Shown here: positions 45,053 to 54,126 of the stretch, in pieces | Layout of the letters: every line of letters starts with the position of its first letter | Position numbering within the stretch: the first letter of the stretch is position 1 | Source of the DNA: Hyphococcus sp. | GTDB lineage: Bacteria; Pseudomonadota; Alphaproteobacteria; Caulobacterales; Parvularculaceae | Direction: 5' to 3' | DNA: 64,000 bases | NCBI GenBank assembly: GCA_021776245.1 | Contig: JAJFGF010000022.1 | Location: 1-64,000, forward strand | Notes under the pieces: generated by a model | Database searches by the model: none | Told to the model about the DNA's origin: nothing | Seen by the model: the letters and a program-made list of their open reading frames with translations, nothing else | Translations under genes and position numbers: made by a program

Positions 45053-45421
45053 ATGATCCAGATGCAAACAAATTTGGACGTTGCGGATAATTCCGGCGCC
45101 AAGCGCGTTCAGTGCATCAAAGTGCTTGGCGGCGCGAAGCGCAAATATGCCGGTGTCGGCGATATTATTGTTGTCTCCATTAAGGAGGCGATCCCGCGCG
45201 GTCGTGTAAAAAAAGGCCAGGTAATGAAGGCAGTGGTTGTTCGCACGGCGAAAGACATCATCCGCCGTGACGGCTCGGTGATCCGCTTTGATCGCAATGC
45301 CGCCGTCCTGGTCAACAATAACAAAGAGCCGATCGGCACTCGTATCTTTGGCCCGGTGACGCGCGAATTGCGCGCCTCGCGCCATATGAAGATCGTGTCG
45401 CTCGCCCCGGAGGTGCTGTAA
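45053..45421 (+). CDS. rplN: 50S ribosomal protein L14
   Basis: This 122-residue protein lies at the subunit interface. It begins [16 protein letters not shown] and contains [15 protein letters not shown] strong AGGAGG lies before the ATG (45042-45047). The stop overlaps the rplX ATG by one base. It starts the spc-type segment. Confidence 0.98.
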   Translation: MIQMQTNLDVADNSGAKRVQCIKVLGGAKRKYAGVGDIIVVSIKEAIPRGRVKKGQVMKAVVVRTAKDIIRRDGSVIRFDRNAAVLVNNNKEPIGTRIFGPVTRELRASRHMKIVSLAPEVL

Positions 45422-45735
45422 TGGCGGCGAAGATCAAAAAAGGCGACAAGGTTATCGTGCTCGCGGGCAAAGATCGCGGCGCGGAAGGCGAAGTCGTGAC
45501 CGTAATGCCGGCGGAAAACCGTGTGATTGTTCGCGGCGTTAATATGATCAAGAAGCACCAGCGGCAGACACAGTCCGAGCAGGGTGGAATCATTTCTCGT
45601 GAAGCGTCGATCCATGTTTCCAATGTTGCGCTGCGCGATCCGTCAACGGGCAAGCCGACGCGCGTAGGTTTCAAAATTGAAGACGGCAAGAAAACACGGA
45701 TTGCAAAGGCGTCCGGCGAGGTTATCGATGGCTGA
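45421..45735 (+). CDS. rplX: 50S ribosomal protein L24
   Basis: This 104-residue assembly-initiator protein has a KOW motif at the N-terminus ([17 protein letters not shown]). Its end overlaps the start of rplE by 8 bases, an unusually long overlap for this cluster. Confidence 0.97.
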   Translation: MAAKIKKGDKVIVLAGKDRGAEGEVVTVMPAENRVIVRGVNMIKKHQRQTQSEQGGIISREASIHVSNVALRDPSTGKPTRVGFKIEDGKKTRIAKASGEVIDG

Positions 45736-46288
45736 AGCAACAAATTACGAACCGCGTCTCAAAAAGCTCTACCGCGATGAAATGCGCGGCAAGCTGAACG
45801 AGAAGTTCGGGTACAAGAACGCGATGATGACGCCTTCCATCGAGAAGGTTGTAATCAATATTGGTGTTGGCGACGCCGTCAACGACCGCAAGGCCGTTGA
45901 CGCAGCGTTTGAAGATTTAATGCGTATCGCCGGTCAAAAACCGGTCGTTACAAAGGCGTCCAAATCGATCGCCGGCTTCAAGCTGCGCGAAGGCATGGCG
46001 ATAGGCGTCAAAGTTACGCTGCGCAAGAACCGGATGTATGAGTTTCTCGACCGCCTGGTCACGATTGCGCTTCCGCGCGTACGGGACTTTCGCGGCTTGA
46101 GTCCAAAAAGTTTCGACGGTCGCGGTAATTTCGCGATGGGATTGAAGGAACAAATCGTGTTTCCGGAGATCGATTACGACAAGGTCGACAAGATTCGGGG
46201 AATGGACATTATCGTGTGCACCTCGGCGAATAATGACGATGAGGCGCGGGAACTCTTGCGTGAGTTCAATTTCCCGTTTCGGAAATAG
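45728..46288 (+). CDS. rplE: 50S ribosomal protein L5
   Basis: This 186-residue protein binds 5S rRNA and P-site tRNA. Motifs are [13 protein letters not shown] and [17 protein letters not shown]. The ATG at 45728 (M-A-E-A-T-N-Y) is chosen, inside the end of rplX, because it matches the family start. The frame is open further upstream. Confidence 0.97.
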   Translation: MAEATNYEPRLKKLYRDEMRGKLNEKFGYKNAMMTPSIEKVVINIGVGDAVNDRKAVDAAFEDLMRIAGQKPVVTKASKSIAGFKLREGMAIGVKVTLRKNRMYEFLDRLVTIALPRVRDFRGLSPKSFDGRGNFAMGLKEQIVFPEIDYDKVDKIRGMDIIVCTSANNDDEARELLREFNFPFRK

Positions 46289-46355
46289 GTTAATCAGTAA
46301 AGGCCAGATTTGAGTCAGGTCCGCATACCGGAAACCGGCTTGAGAAGGAGAAACA

Positions 46356-46661
46356 ATGGCGAAGAAATCAATGGTCGAACGCGATCTCAAACGCCGCCGC
46401 ATGGCGAAAAAGTTTGAGTCAAAACGCAATCGACTCAAGGAAATTATCAACGACAAGGAAAAGCCCGGCGAAGATCGCTTTGTGGCCGCGCTTAAACTTG
46501 CTGAATTGCCGCGCAACTCTTCAACGACGCGTATCCGCAATCGCTGCCTCGTAACCGGCCGCCCACGCGGATATTATCGCAAGTTGAAAATGTCGCGGAT
46601 TGCATTGCGCGAAATGGGTTCGGATGGAAAGATTCCGGGCCTCGTGAAGTCTAGCTGGTAA
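46356..46661 (+). CDS. rpsN: 30S ribosomal protein S14 (zinc-free type)
   Basis: The 101-residue form lacks the CxxC zinc pairs of the short S14 type. It ends [16 protein letters not shown] and [23 protein letters not shown] precedes the ATG. It lies 67 bases after rplE. Confidence 0.97.
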   Translation: MAKKSMVERDLKRRRMAKKFESKRNRLKEIINDKEKPGEDRFVAALKLAELPRNSSTTRIRNRCLVTGRPRGYYRKLKMSRIALREMGSDGKIPGLVKSSW

Positions 46662-46676
46662 GGGAGCCGAACGAAA

Positions 46677-47075
46677 ATGGCTATCAACGATCCTATCGGT
46701 GATTTGATTACACGCATCCGCAATGCGCAAATGCGCCGGCATTCAACCATGGTTGCGCCCGTCTCGAAGCTACGCGGCTGGGTGCTCGATGTGCTTGAAA
46801 ACGAAGGCTATATCCGCGGTTACGCTCGTATCGAAAAAGACGGTGAAAAACCGTCATTTGAAGTCGAGCTTAAATATTTCGAAGGCGCTCCGGTCATTCA
46901 AAAGATCAAGCGCATATCGAAACCTGGGCGCCGCGTATATTCGTCCGTGAATGATTTGCCGTCCGTACGAAACGGATTGGGTATTTCAATTGTCTCGACG
47001 CCCAAAGGCGTCATGTCCGACGCAGCAGCGCGCGACGCCAATGTTGGCGGCGAAGTGCTCTGCGAGGTTTATTAA
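46677..47075 (+). CDS. rpsH: 30S ribosomal protein S8
   Basis: This 132-residue protein binds 16S central-domain helix 21. It begins [17 protein letters not shown] and ends G-G-E-V-L-C-E-V-Y. In E. coli S8 represses the spc operon at rplE. It lies 15 bases after rpsN and 17 before rplF. Confidence 0.98.
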   Translation: MAINDPIGDLITRIRNAQMRRHSTMVAPVSKLRGWVLDVLENEGYIRGYARIEKDGEKPSFEVELKYFEGAPVIQKIKRISKPGRRVYSSVNDLPSVRNGLGISIVSTPKGVMSDAAARDANVGGEVLCEVY

Positions 47076-47092
47076 GATCAGGAGCGAGGATT

Positions 47093-47626
47093 ATGTCCCG
47101 CATCGGTAAAAAAGCGATTGCAGTGCCCGGCGGCGTCACCGTAACGGTTGACGGCCAGGCGGTGAGGGCAAAGGGCCCGAAAGGCGAATTGAATTTCGTT
47201 GTCAGCGATCTGTGTTCAGTTGCGCTTGACGGCGATAAATTGTCGGTGACGCCGGTCGATAATTCCAAGCCGGCCCGGTCTATGTGGGGTATGAGCCGCA
47301 CGCAGATCGCGAATATGGTCGATGGCGTGGCGAACGAGTTTACGAAAACGCTGCACCTCGTTGGCGTTGGTTATCGTGCGCAGATGAAGGGCAATGTTCT
47401 CAGCCTCGCATTGGGATTTAGCCATGACGTCGACCATCCTGCGCCGGACGGCGTCAAAATCGTCACGACAAAGCCGACGGAAATCGTCATTTCCGGCATC
47501 GACAAGCAAAAGGTTGGACAGACCGCCGCAGAAATTCGCGCATACCGTCCGCCGGAGCCATATAAAGGCAAAGGCGTGAAATACGCTGATGAATATATCT
47601 TCCGTAAGGAAGGCAAGAAGAAGTAA
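47093..47626 (+). CDS. rplF: 50S ribosomal protein L6
   Basis: This 177-residue protein has two similar domains near the factor-binding site. It begins M-S-R-I-G-K-K-A-I and ends [31 protein letters not shown] precedes the ATG. Confidence 0.98.
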   Translation: MSRIGKKAIAVPGGVTVTVDGQAVRAKGPKGELNFVVSDLCSVALDGDKLSVTPVDNSKPARSMWGMSRTQIANMVDGVANEFTKTLHLVGVGYRAQMKGNVLSLALGFSHDVDHPAPDGVKIVTTKPTEIVISGIDKQKVGQTAAEIRAYRPPEPYKGKGVKYADEYIFRKEGKKK

Positions 47627-47651
47627 CTCTTCGTTAAAAGGATAACAGGTC

Positions 47652-48017
47652 ATGGCTGACCAAAAGAGAACGAAACAACAGTCCCGCGCCGGCCGAAACA
47701 GGCGCAAGATTGCACGCGTATCGAAAGGCCGTCCGCGGCTTTCGATTTTCCGGTCGTCGAAAAATATTTCGGCGCAGGTAATCGATGATGCGCAGGGCAA
47801 GACGCTGGCTTCAGCGTCGTCGCTCGATAAGGAAATGAATAAGGACGCTGCAAAAGGTTCCGATAAGGACGCTGCGGCGAAAGTCGGTAAAGCAGTCGCG
47901 GAACGGGCGATTAAGGCCGGCGTTGAAAATGTCGTGTTTGACCGCGGCAGTTATATGTATCACGGCCGCGTAAAGGCGCTTGCTGACGCCGCGCGCGACG
48001 CCGGATTGAAATTCTAA
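47652..48017 (+). CDS. rplR: 50S ribosomal protein L18
   Basis: This 121-residue 5S rRNA-binding protein has a basic N-terminus ([14 protein letters not shown]) and the usual end [20 protein letters not shown]. It lies 25 bases after rplF. Confidence 0.97.
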   Translation: MADQKRTKQQSRAGRNRRKIARVSKGRPRLSIFRSSKNISAQVIDDAQGKTLASASSLDKEMNKDAAKGSDKDAAAKVGKAVAERAIKAGVENVVFDRGSYMYHGRVKALADAARDAGLKF

Positions 48018-48031
48018 GGGAGTATTGCTTC

Positions 48032-48610
48032 ATGGCGCGTGATGACAGACGTGGACGCGGTCGAGGCCGGGGTGAACGCGAAGAGCGCGACGAATTCGTC
48101 GATAAGCTCGTAGCTATCAACCGGGTCGCAAAAGTCGTTAAAGGCGGCAAGAACTTTGGCTTTGCAGCTTTGGTTGTTGTTGGCGATCAAAAAGGCCGTG
48201 TCGGTTTTGGCAAGGGCAAAGCCCGCGAAGTGCCCGAAGCGATCCGTAAAGCCGCGCAAGAGGCCAAGCGAAACCTCATTCGAGTGCCGTTGCGTGAAGG
48301 CCGGACGCTGCATCACGATGCGCAAGGACGCTGGGGCGCAGGTAAAGTCGTGTTACGCGCAGCGCCTCCGGGAACCGGCATCATCGCTGGCGGTCCAATG
48401 CGTGCAATCTTTGAAACGCTTGGCGTTCAGGATGTTGTTGCAAAATCGCTCGGTTCGTCGAATCCATATAATATGGTTCGTGCGACCGTGAATGCGCTGC
48501 AGCATCAGGTGAGCCCGCGGTCGATGGCCGCAAAACGCGGCAAAAAAGTATCGGATATTCTCGCGCGCCGCACCGGCGGCGGCGAAGCAAACGCGGCAGA
48601 CGCGGCGTAA
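48032..48610 (+). CDS. rpsE: 30S ribosomal protein S5
   Basis: This 192-residue protein has an Arg/Gly-rich N-terminal extension ([14 protein letters not shown]), longer than in E. coli and common in alphaproteobacteria. The dsRNA-binding-like core begins [18 protein letters not shown]. It helps translational fidelity. Confidence 0.98.
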   Translation: MARDDRRGRGRGRGEREERDEFVDKLVAINRVAKVVKGGKNFGFAALVVVGDQKGRVGFGKGKAREVPEAIRKAAQEAKRNLIRVPLREGRTLHHDAQGRWGAGKVVLRAAPPGTGIIAGGPMRAIFETLGVQDVVAKSLGSSNPYNMVRATVNALQHQVSPRSMAAKRGKKVSDILARRTGGGEANAADAA

Positions 48611-48621
48611 GGGAGCCAACA

Positions 48622-48810
48622 ATGGCAGCGAAGAAAATGCTCAAGGTCCGGCAAACGGGCAGCCCGATCCGGCGCGCGCAAGATCAACGCGCGACGCTGG
48701 TTGGCCTTGGCCTGAACAAAATCGGCCGCGTGCGCGAACTCGAAGATACGCCGTCAGTGCGCGGCATGATTCGCAAAATTTCTCATATGGTCGAGATCGT
48801 AGAAGAATAA
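48622..48810 (+). CDS. rpmD: 50S ribosomal protein L30
   Basis: This 62-residue protein contains [10 protein letters not shown] and [21 protein letters not shown]. It lies 11 bases after rpsE. A 102-base gap without clear structure precedes rplO. Confidence 0.96.
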   Translation: MAAKKMLKVRQTGSPIRRAQDQRATLVGLGLNKIGRVRELEDTPSVRGMIRKISHMVEIVEE

Positions 48811-48912
48811 CCAAAAGGCGGAAACGCTCATATCAACAGCCCGATCAGCGGGCGCATCAGGCGAGGCGGCCGGCTTAATCGAGATTATGGCTGTCGAAAG
48901 TCGAGGAATAAA

Positions 48913-49380
48913 ATGAAACTCAACGAACTCTCAGACAATAAAGGCGCACGCAAGAATCGCACGCGTGTTGGCCGCGGTATTGGTTCCGGCAAGGGCAAAA
49001 CCGGCGGACGCGGCGTCAAGGGACAAAAATCCCGTTCCGGCGTTTCCGGCATCCGCGCTTACGAAGGCGGGCAGATGCCGCTTTATATGCGTTTGCCCAA
49101 GCGCGGTTTCAATACGCCGAACGCCTCAAAATATGTTGAGATCAATGTCGGCCGTCTGCAGGCTGCGATCGACGCCGGCAAGCTTGACGCCAAAAAGAAA
49201 ATTGACGCAGCCGTGCTGGTTGAAGCGGGGGTCGTACGCCGTTCTCGTGACGGGATCCGCCTTCTCGGCGTCGGCGCGCTTAAGGCTAAACTTGATATTG
49301 AAGTCGCGCATGCTTCTGCGGGCGCAAGAGCCGCCGTTGAAAAGGTGGGCGGCGCAGTAACGGTTAAGGGCGAAAAATAG
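48913..49380 (+). CDS. rplO: 50S ribosomal protein L15
   Basis: This 155-residue protein has the Gly/Arg/Lys-rich N-terminal extension that threads through 23S rRNA ([20 protein letters not shown]), then a globular part from about residue 65. It lies 81 bases upstream of secY. Confidence 0.97.
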   Translation: MKLNELSDNKGARKNRTRVGRGIGSGKGKTGGRGVKGQKSRSGVSGIRAYEGGQMPLYMRLPKRGFNTPNASKYVEINVGRLQAAIDAGKLDAKKKIDAAVLVEAGVVRRSRDGIRLLGVGALKAKLDIEVAHASAGARAAVEKVGGAVTVKGEK

Positions 49381-49461
49381 GGCTGTGGCGGGGTTGCGGA
49401 CGAGACCCGCTACCGCCACATGGCGACTATCTTATCCCTCCAGCTCAGGTGAAATGGCCAA

Positions 49462-50802
49462 ATGACATCCGCAGCGGAACAATTTGCCTCAAACATCAAT
49501 CTAGCCTCCTTTGCAAAGGCCGATGAGCTAAAAAAACGGCTGTTGTTTACGCTGGGTGCGCTGATCGTTTACCGGCTCGGCACATTTGTTCCGTTGCCGG
49601 GAATCGATCCCGAAGCATTCGCCCGTGGATTTCAGAGCCAGCAGGGCGGCCTTCTCGGCACGCTTAATATTTTTGCCGGCGGCGCAGTTGAGCGTATGGC
49701 GATATTCGCGCTCAACATTATGCCTTATATCTCGGCGTCGATTATCATGCAGCTGATGTCTGCGGTCATTCCGTCGCTTGAAGCGATCAAGAAAGAAGGC
49801 GAGCAGGGCCGCCGCCAGATCAATCAGTATACGCGATATCTGACGGTGTTTCTTGCAACGATGCAGGGATATTTCATTGCTGTCAGCCTTCAGGCGCAGA
49901 CCGGTACTGTTATCGATCCCGGCCCGTTTTTCTTGTTATCGACGGTTGTAACGCTCGTCGGCGGCGTCATGTTCTTGTTGTGGCTGGGCGAGCAGATCAC
50001 GTCGCGCGGCGTCGGCAATGGCGTATCGCTGATCATTTTTGCAGGCATTGTCGCGGAATTGCCGCGGGCGATTGCCGGCCTTCTTGATCAGGGCCGCACC
50101 GGCGCCGGCGTCGGCGGCGGCGTCATTGTCATCATTGCACTTCTGGCGTTAGGGTTGATTGCCTTTGTCGTCTTCATGGAACGATCCCAGCGGCGTATCA
50201 TTGTTCAGTATCCGCGCCGTCAGGTCGGTCAGCGCATGACGCAGGGCGAAAAATCTCATCTGCCGCTTAAGTTAAACGTTTCCGGCGTGATCCCGCCGAT
50301 TTTTGCCTCCTCTTTGCTGCTGCTTCCGGCAACAGCGATCTCCGCCATTGGCGAGGGCTCGCCGGACTGGCTGCAGACCGTGGGCTTTTGGTTTGCGCCG
50401 CAAAAGCCGCTTTATATTGCGTTATATGCGTCGCTGATTATTGGCTTTACGTTTATCTATGCCTCGGTTGTTTTTAAGCCCGAGGAAGTCGCTGACAATC
50501 TCAAAAAATATGGCGGATTTATCCAGGGCTATCGCCCGGGCGCGCGGACCGCAGAATATCTCGATTACGTGCTGACGCGACTGACCATGGTCGGCGCTTT
50601 ATATCTGACCTTTGTCTGCATCCTTCCGGAGATTTTGAAGGCGAGTTATAGCCAGTCCATTCCGGTCTATATTGGCGGCACGTCTCTCTTGATTGTTGTC
50701 TCGGTGACGCTGGATACCGTCTCTCAGATCCAGGGCCATCTTGTCGCGCAGCAATATGAAAGTCTGATCAAAAAGTCGAAGCTCCGCGGAGGGCGTCGAT
50801 GA
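49462..50802 (+). CDS. secY: Preprotein translocase subunit SecY
   Basis: This 446-residue channel protein has ten hydrophobic segments. The N-terminal part has R-L-G-T-F-V-P-L-P-G-I-D, the plug and second helix read F-A-L-N-I-M-P-Y-I-S-A-S-I-I-M-Q, and the cytoplasmic loops carry basic residues for SecA and ribosome contact. Its stop overlaps the adk ATG by 4 bases. Confidence 0.98.
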   Translation: MTSAAEQFASNINLASFAKADELKKRLLFTLGALIVYRLGTFVPLPGIDPEAFARGFQSQQGGLLGTLNIFAGGAVERMAIFALNIMPYISASIIMQLMSAVIPSLEAIKKEGEQGRRQINQYTRYLTVFLATMQGYFIAVSLQAQTGTVIDPGPFFLLSTVVTLVGGVMFLLWLGEQITSRGVGNGVSLIIFAGIVAELPRAIAGLLDQGRTGAGVGGGVIVIIALLALGLIAFVVFMERSQRRIIVQYPRRQVGQRMTQGEKSHLPLKLNVSGVIPPIFASSLLLLPATAISAIGEGSPDWLQTVGFWFAPQKPLYIALYASLIIGFTFIYASVVFKPEEVADNLKKYGGFIQGYRPGARTAEYLDYVLTRLTMVGALYLTFVCILPEILKASYSQSIPVYIGGTSLLIVVSVTLDTVSQIQGHLVAQQYESLIKKSKLRGGRR

Positions 50803-51395
50803 TCTTGATATTTCTTGGACCGCCGGGCGCCGGGAAGGGCACCCAGGCGGCCCATATTGTTGAGCGCTACAATATTCCACAGCTATCGACCGGAGATATG
50901 TTGCGCGCAGCGGTTGCCGCCCAGACGCCGGTTGGCAAAAAGGCCAAAGAGGTGATGGACGCCGGCAATCTTGTCTCGGACGATATTGTAGCCGCGATCG
51001 TCGAAGAACGGATTGAGGCTGAAGATTGCGCAGGAGGGTTTCTCCTCGACGGATTCCCGCGCACCGACGTTCAGGCGGAGATGCTGGACGCCATGCTGCA
51101 AAAAAAGGAGCGCGCGGTTGATGTCGTGATTGAGCTTAAAGTCGACGAAACGGCGCTTTTGGACCGTCTCAAAAAACGAATCGCAGAGACCAGGGCGCGG
51201 GGCGACGAACCCCGCAAAGACGACAATGAAGAGACCTTCAAATACCGGCTCCAGGTCTATAAAGACCTGACAGCCCCCTTGATCCCGTTTTATGCGGCTC
51301 AGGATAAGTTGAAGGAGGTGGATGGTATGGGGTCAGTCGCGGCGGTTTCCGCCCAGATCGACGCAATTTTGGACGATTTTGGGCCCAAAAATTAG
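50799..51395 (+). CDS. adk: Adenylate kinase (short-LID form)
   Basis: This 198-residue enzyme interconverts ATP + AMP and 2 ADP. The P-loop is G-P-P-G-A-G-K-G-T-Q near residue 7, the AMP-binding part has S-T-G-D-M-L-R, and D-G-F-P-R-T follows near 85. The LID is short (about residues 125-140), without the zinc-binding insert of the long form. Its start overlaps secY, so it is translated with the secretion channel gene. Confidence 0.97.
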   Translation: MILIFLGPPGAGKGTQAAHIVERYNIPQLSTGDMLRAAVAAQTPVGKKAKEVMDAGNLVSDDIVAAIVEERIEAEDCAGGFLLDGFPRTDVQAEMLDAMLQKKERAVDVVIELKVDETALLDRLKKRIAETRARGDEPRKDDNEETFKYRLQVYKDLTAPLIPFYAAQDKLKEVDGMGSVAAVSAQIDAILDDFGPKN

Positions 51396-51570
51396 GTCCG
51401 GAAAGTGGTTGACGGCGGGGCCGCGAGAGCTATATCTACGCGCTCTCCGCCCACTGGAGGCACAGCTCGCTCGGCACGGGATTAATCGCGCCGTCGCGGG
51501 CTTCGTTGCATGGATAATGGCTTGCCCGGCCGGTCAAATTCAGGGCGGAGAAAAGGAAAAGGATTAGATC

Positions 51571-51939
51571 GTGGCCCGTATTGCAGGCGTCAATATTCCA
51601 ACAAACAAGCGCGTTACAATTGCGCTGCGTTACATTCACGGCATCGGCCCGACAAAGGCCGCCGAAATATGTGAAAAAGTCGGTATCGCCGACAGTCGCA
51701 GGGTCAATGAATTGTCTGACGCCGAAGTCCTGCAGATTCGCGAGACAATTGACGCCGACTATATGGTCGAAGGCGATCTTCGCCGCGAAGCCGCCGTCAA
51801 TATAAAGCGCCTGATGGACCAGGCTTGTTATCGCGGCCTGCGCCATCGTCGCGGCCTGCCGGTTCGCGGCCAGCGCACACACACAAATGCGCGCACGCGC
51901 AAAGGCCCGGCCAAGCCGATCGCCGGCAAGAAGAAGTAA
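51571..51939 (+). CDS. rpsM: 30S ribosomal protein S13
   Basis: This 122-residue head protein contacts the P-site tRNA. It contains G-I-G-P-T-K-A and [20 protein letters not shown]. The start codon is GTG at 51571 (M-A-R-I-A-G-V-N), with AAAAGGAAAAGGA upstream. It opens the alpha segment after a 175-base gap behind adk in which I see no gene. Confidence 0.97.
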   Translation: MARIAGVNIPTNKRVTIALRYIHGIGPTKAAEICEKVGIADSRRVNELSDAEVLQIRETIDADYMVEGDLRREAAVNIKRLMDQACYRGLRHRRGLPVRGQRTHTNARTRKGPAKPIAGKKK

Positions 51940-51951
51940 GGACATTTCGTA

Positions 51952-52344
51952 ATGGCAAAATCACCGGCGCCCCGCGTTAAACGTCGTGAACGGAAGAATA
52001 TTTCTTCCGGCGTCGTTCATGTGAACGCATCGTTTAACAACACCATGATCACCGTCACCGACGAACAGGGAAATGCGATCTCCTGGTCTTCCGCCGGCGG
52101 CATGGGTTTTAAGGGCTCACGCAAGTCGACCCCATACGCCGCACAGCTCGCAGCTGAAGACGCTGCGAAAAAAGCGATGGAGCACGGCATGCAAACAGTA
52201 AATGTCGAAGTGCGCGGTCCGGGCTCGGGGCGCGAAAGCGCTTTGCGGGCGCTGCAGTCCGCTGGTTTGACAGTTTCGATGATCCGCGATGTTACGCCGA
52301 TCCCCCACAATGGCTGCCGCCCGCGCAAGCGCCGCCGCGTTTAA
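51952..52344 (+). CDS. rpsK: 30S ribosomal protein S11
   Basis: This 130-residue platform protein contains [14 protein letters not shown] and ends [12 protein letters not shown]. In many bacteria the Asn of the H-N-G motif is a site of isoaspartate formation. It lies 12 bases after rpsM. Confidence 0.98.
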   Translation: MAKSPAPRVKRRERKNISSGVVHVNASFNNTMITVTDEQGNAISWSSAGGMGFKGSRKSTPYAAQLAAEDAAKKAMEHGMQTVNVEVRGPGSGRESALRALQSAGLTVSMIRDVTPIPHNGCRPRKRRRV

Positions 52345-52374
52345 TTAACCACCTTAATGAGAGCGATCCTCCCC

Positions 52375-53400
52375 ATGGATTCAACGACTGTTCTTGAGAA
52401 AAACTGGCTGGAACTGATCCGGCCGTCGAAACTTGAAGTTATTCCGGGCTCCGACCCGCAGCGTAAAGCGACAATTGTCGCCCAACCGCTGGAGCGCGGC
52501 TTTGGGCTGACGCTTGGCAATTCAGTGCGCCGGATTTTGATGTCGTCGCTGCAGGGCGCCGCAGTAACGTCAATTCAGGTTGACGGCGTCGTCCATGAAT
52601 TTTCATCAATTCCGGGCGTGCGTGAAGACGTGACCGACATTGTGCTCAACGTCAAACAGGTTGCCATCCGCATGCATGTGGACGGACCGAAGCGGCTTGT
52701 TCTGAAAAAGGATACGCCGGGCCTCGTGACCGCAGGCGATATCGAAGAGACGTCTTCGGTTGATATCCTGAACAAGGATCATGTGATCTGTCACCTTGAC
52801 GAAGGCGCATCGCTGCGCATGGAGCTGACCGTGAACACCGGCAAGGGTTACACGCAAGCTGAGCAAAACCGCCCGGAAGACGCGCCGATCGGCCTTATTC
52901 CCGTTGACAGCCTCTATTCACCGGTCAATCGTGTCGCCTATCGCGTGGAAAATACCCGCGAAGGTCAAGTCCTTGATTACGACAAACTGGTGATGGAAAT
53001 CGAAACTGACGGTTCTGTATCGCCGGAAGACTCTGTGGCTTATGCAGCGCGCATCCTGCAGGATCAGCTTCAAGTGTTTGTCAATTTTGACGAGCCGGCA
53101 AAAGATGTTGGCGTAGACGCCCGCGAAGAGTTGCCGTTTAACCCTGCGCTCCTGCGCAAGGTCGACGAGCTGGAACTTTCTGTTCGCTCTGCAAATTGCC
53201 TGAAAAATGATAACATCGTTTATATCGGCGATTTGATTCAAAAGACCGAAGCGGAAATGCTGCGTACACCGAACTTTGGCCGCAAGTCCCTGAACGAGAT
53301 CAAGGAAGTGCTGGCGGCGCTGGGACTACATCTTGGCATGGATGTGCCGGACTGGCCGCCGGACAATATCGAAGATTTGGCGAAAAAATTCGACGAGTAA
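52375..53400 (+). CDS. rpoA: DNA-directed RNA polymerase subunit alpha
   Basis: This 341-residue subunit has an N-terminal dimerisation domain ([16 protein letters not shown] near residue 45) and a C-terminal DNA- and activator-binding domain ([21 protein letters not shown]). I chose the ATG at 52375 (M-D-S-T-T-V). An in-frame ATG at 52357 is possible, since neither has a clear ribosome site. It lies between rpsK and rplQ. Confidence 0.97.
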   Translation: MDSTTVLEKNWLELIRPSKLEVIPGSDPQRKATIVAQPLERGFGLTLGNSVRRILMSSLQGAAVTSIQVDGVVHEFSSIPGVREDVTDIVLNVKQVAIRMHVDGPKRLVLKKDTPGLVTAGDIEETSSVDILNKDHVICHLDEGASLRMELTVNTGKGYTQAEQNRPEDAPIGLIPVDSLYSPVNRVAYRVENTREGQVLDYDKLVMEIETDGSVSPEDSVAYAARILQDQLQVFVNFDEPAKDVGVDAREELPFNPALLRKVDELELSVRSANCLKNDNIVYIGDLIQKTEAEMLRTPNFGRKSLNEIKEVLAALGLHLGMDVPDWPPDNIEDLAKKFDE

Positions 53401-53446
53401 AGATATAAACAAGACCGGCGAGACGCCGGCCTGAGGAGATGAAGCC

Positions 53447-53884
53447 ATGCGACACGGGATGGCGCACCGCAAACTGAACCGGACCCATGAACATCGCAAA
53501 GCGATGTTTGCCAATATGGCGTCCGCGCTGATCAAGCATGAGCAAATCACAACCACCTTGCCCAAGGCCAAAGAGCTGCGGCCGATTGTTGAAAAACTCG
53601 TGACCATGGCCAAACACGCAGAAAAAGATGAAAAACGCGCGTTGAACCTTCGCCGCCTGGCAATCGCCAGAATTCGCGACAAGGATATGGCCAAGAAGCT
53701 GTTTGAGACGCTGGGTCCGCGTTATGCGGAGCGTGAGGGCGGTTATATTCGGATCATGAAGGCGGGTTTTCGCTATGGCGACAATGCGCCGCTGGCCGTG
53801 ATCGAATTTGTTGATCGCGACGAAGACGCCAAAGGTCAGGATTCAGGTCCCGTTATTGGCGTCGAGGCAGACGACGAGGAATAA
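53447..53884 (+). CDS. rplQ: 50S ribosomal protein L17
   Basis: This 145-residue protein begins [12 protein letters not shown] and has [14 protein letters not shown] near residue 85. A short acidic tail (V-E-A-D-D-E-E) is extra compared with the compact E. coli core. GAGGAGATGAAGCC precedes the ATG. It is the last ribosomal gene of the series. Confidence 0.97.
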   Translation: MRHGMAHRKLNRTHEHRKAMFANMASALIKHEQITTTLPKAKELRPIVEKLVTMAKHAEKDEKRALNLRRLAIARIRDKDMAKKLFETLGPRYAEREGGYIRIMKAGFRYGDNAPLAVIEFVDRDEDAKGQDSGPVIGVEADDEE

Positions 53885-53890
53885 ACCTCA

Positions 53891-53939
53891 GGGCGTTTCC
53901 GGGATAAAGTGGTTCCCGGTTTATCGTCCGGAAACGCCC
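53891..53939 (+). repeat. Palindromic intergenic element, copy 2
   Basis: The outer arms GGGCGTTTCCGG (53891-53902) and CCGGAAACGCCC (53928-53939) are perfect over 12 bp. Inner arms GATAAA/TTTATC enclose GTGGTTCCCGG, the same core as the element in the rpoC terminator. It starts 7 bases after the rplQ stop, where it may protect the long ribosomal mRNA. Confidence 0.65.
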
Positions 53940-53952
53940 GGAGTCATATTTG

Positions 53953-54034
53953 GGCGCATTTCTTATCGGAAGTTCATCGCGTAGCGATGAACGCTCCCCA
54001 TTAGAAGCTTCGCTTTTAACTTCGGAAATGCGCC
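53953..54034. repeat. Nested inverted repeats between rplQ and the HtrA-type protease gene
   Basis: GGCGCATTTC (53953-53962) and GAAATGCGCC (54025-54034) are perfect 10-bp arms 62 bases apart. Within them GTTCATCGC-GTA-GCGATGAAC (53972-53992) is a perfect 9-bp hairpin. The block could fold as one branched structure. It does not share the core of the neighbouring element. Confidence 0.5.
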
Positions 54035-54076
54035 AGCCACATTGCCGTCCGGTAATAGATCGTTGCATTGAATTGA

Positions 54077-54112
54077 GAACACGCGGGATTATAATCCTGC
54101 GTGTTCTTTTTT
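54077..54112 (+). terminator. Rho-independent terminator of the ribosomal operon
   Basis: GAACACGC-G-GGATT (54077-54090) pairs with AATCC-T-GCGTGTTC (54093-54106), one G-T pair inside, followed by TTTTTT (54107-54112). This is the best intrinsic terminator in the window. The ribosome site GGAGG of the next gene starts only 4 bases later, so the protease gene must be read from inside this region or by read-through. Confidence 0.9.
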
Positions 54113-54126
54113 GTCGGAGGATTCCC

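Noticed and set aside
53950-54126. N-terminal extension of the HtrA-type protease up to 53950
   Set aside because: It would translate the nested repeats and the transcription terminator. The start at 54127 has GGAGG and a signal peptide.
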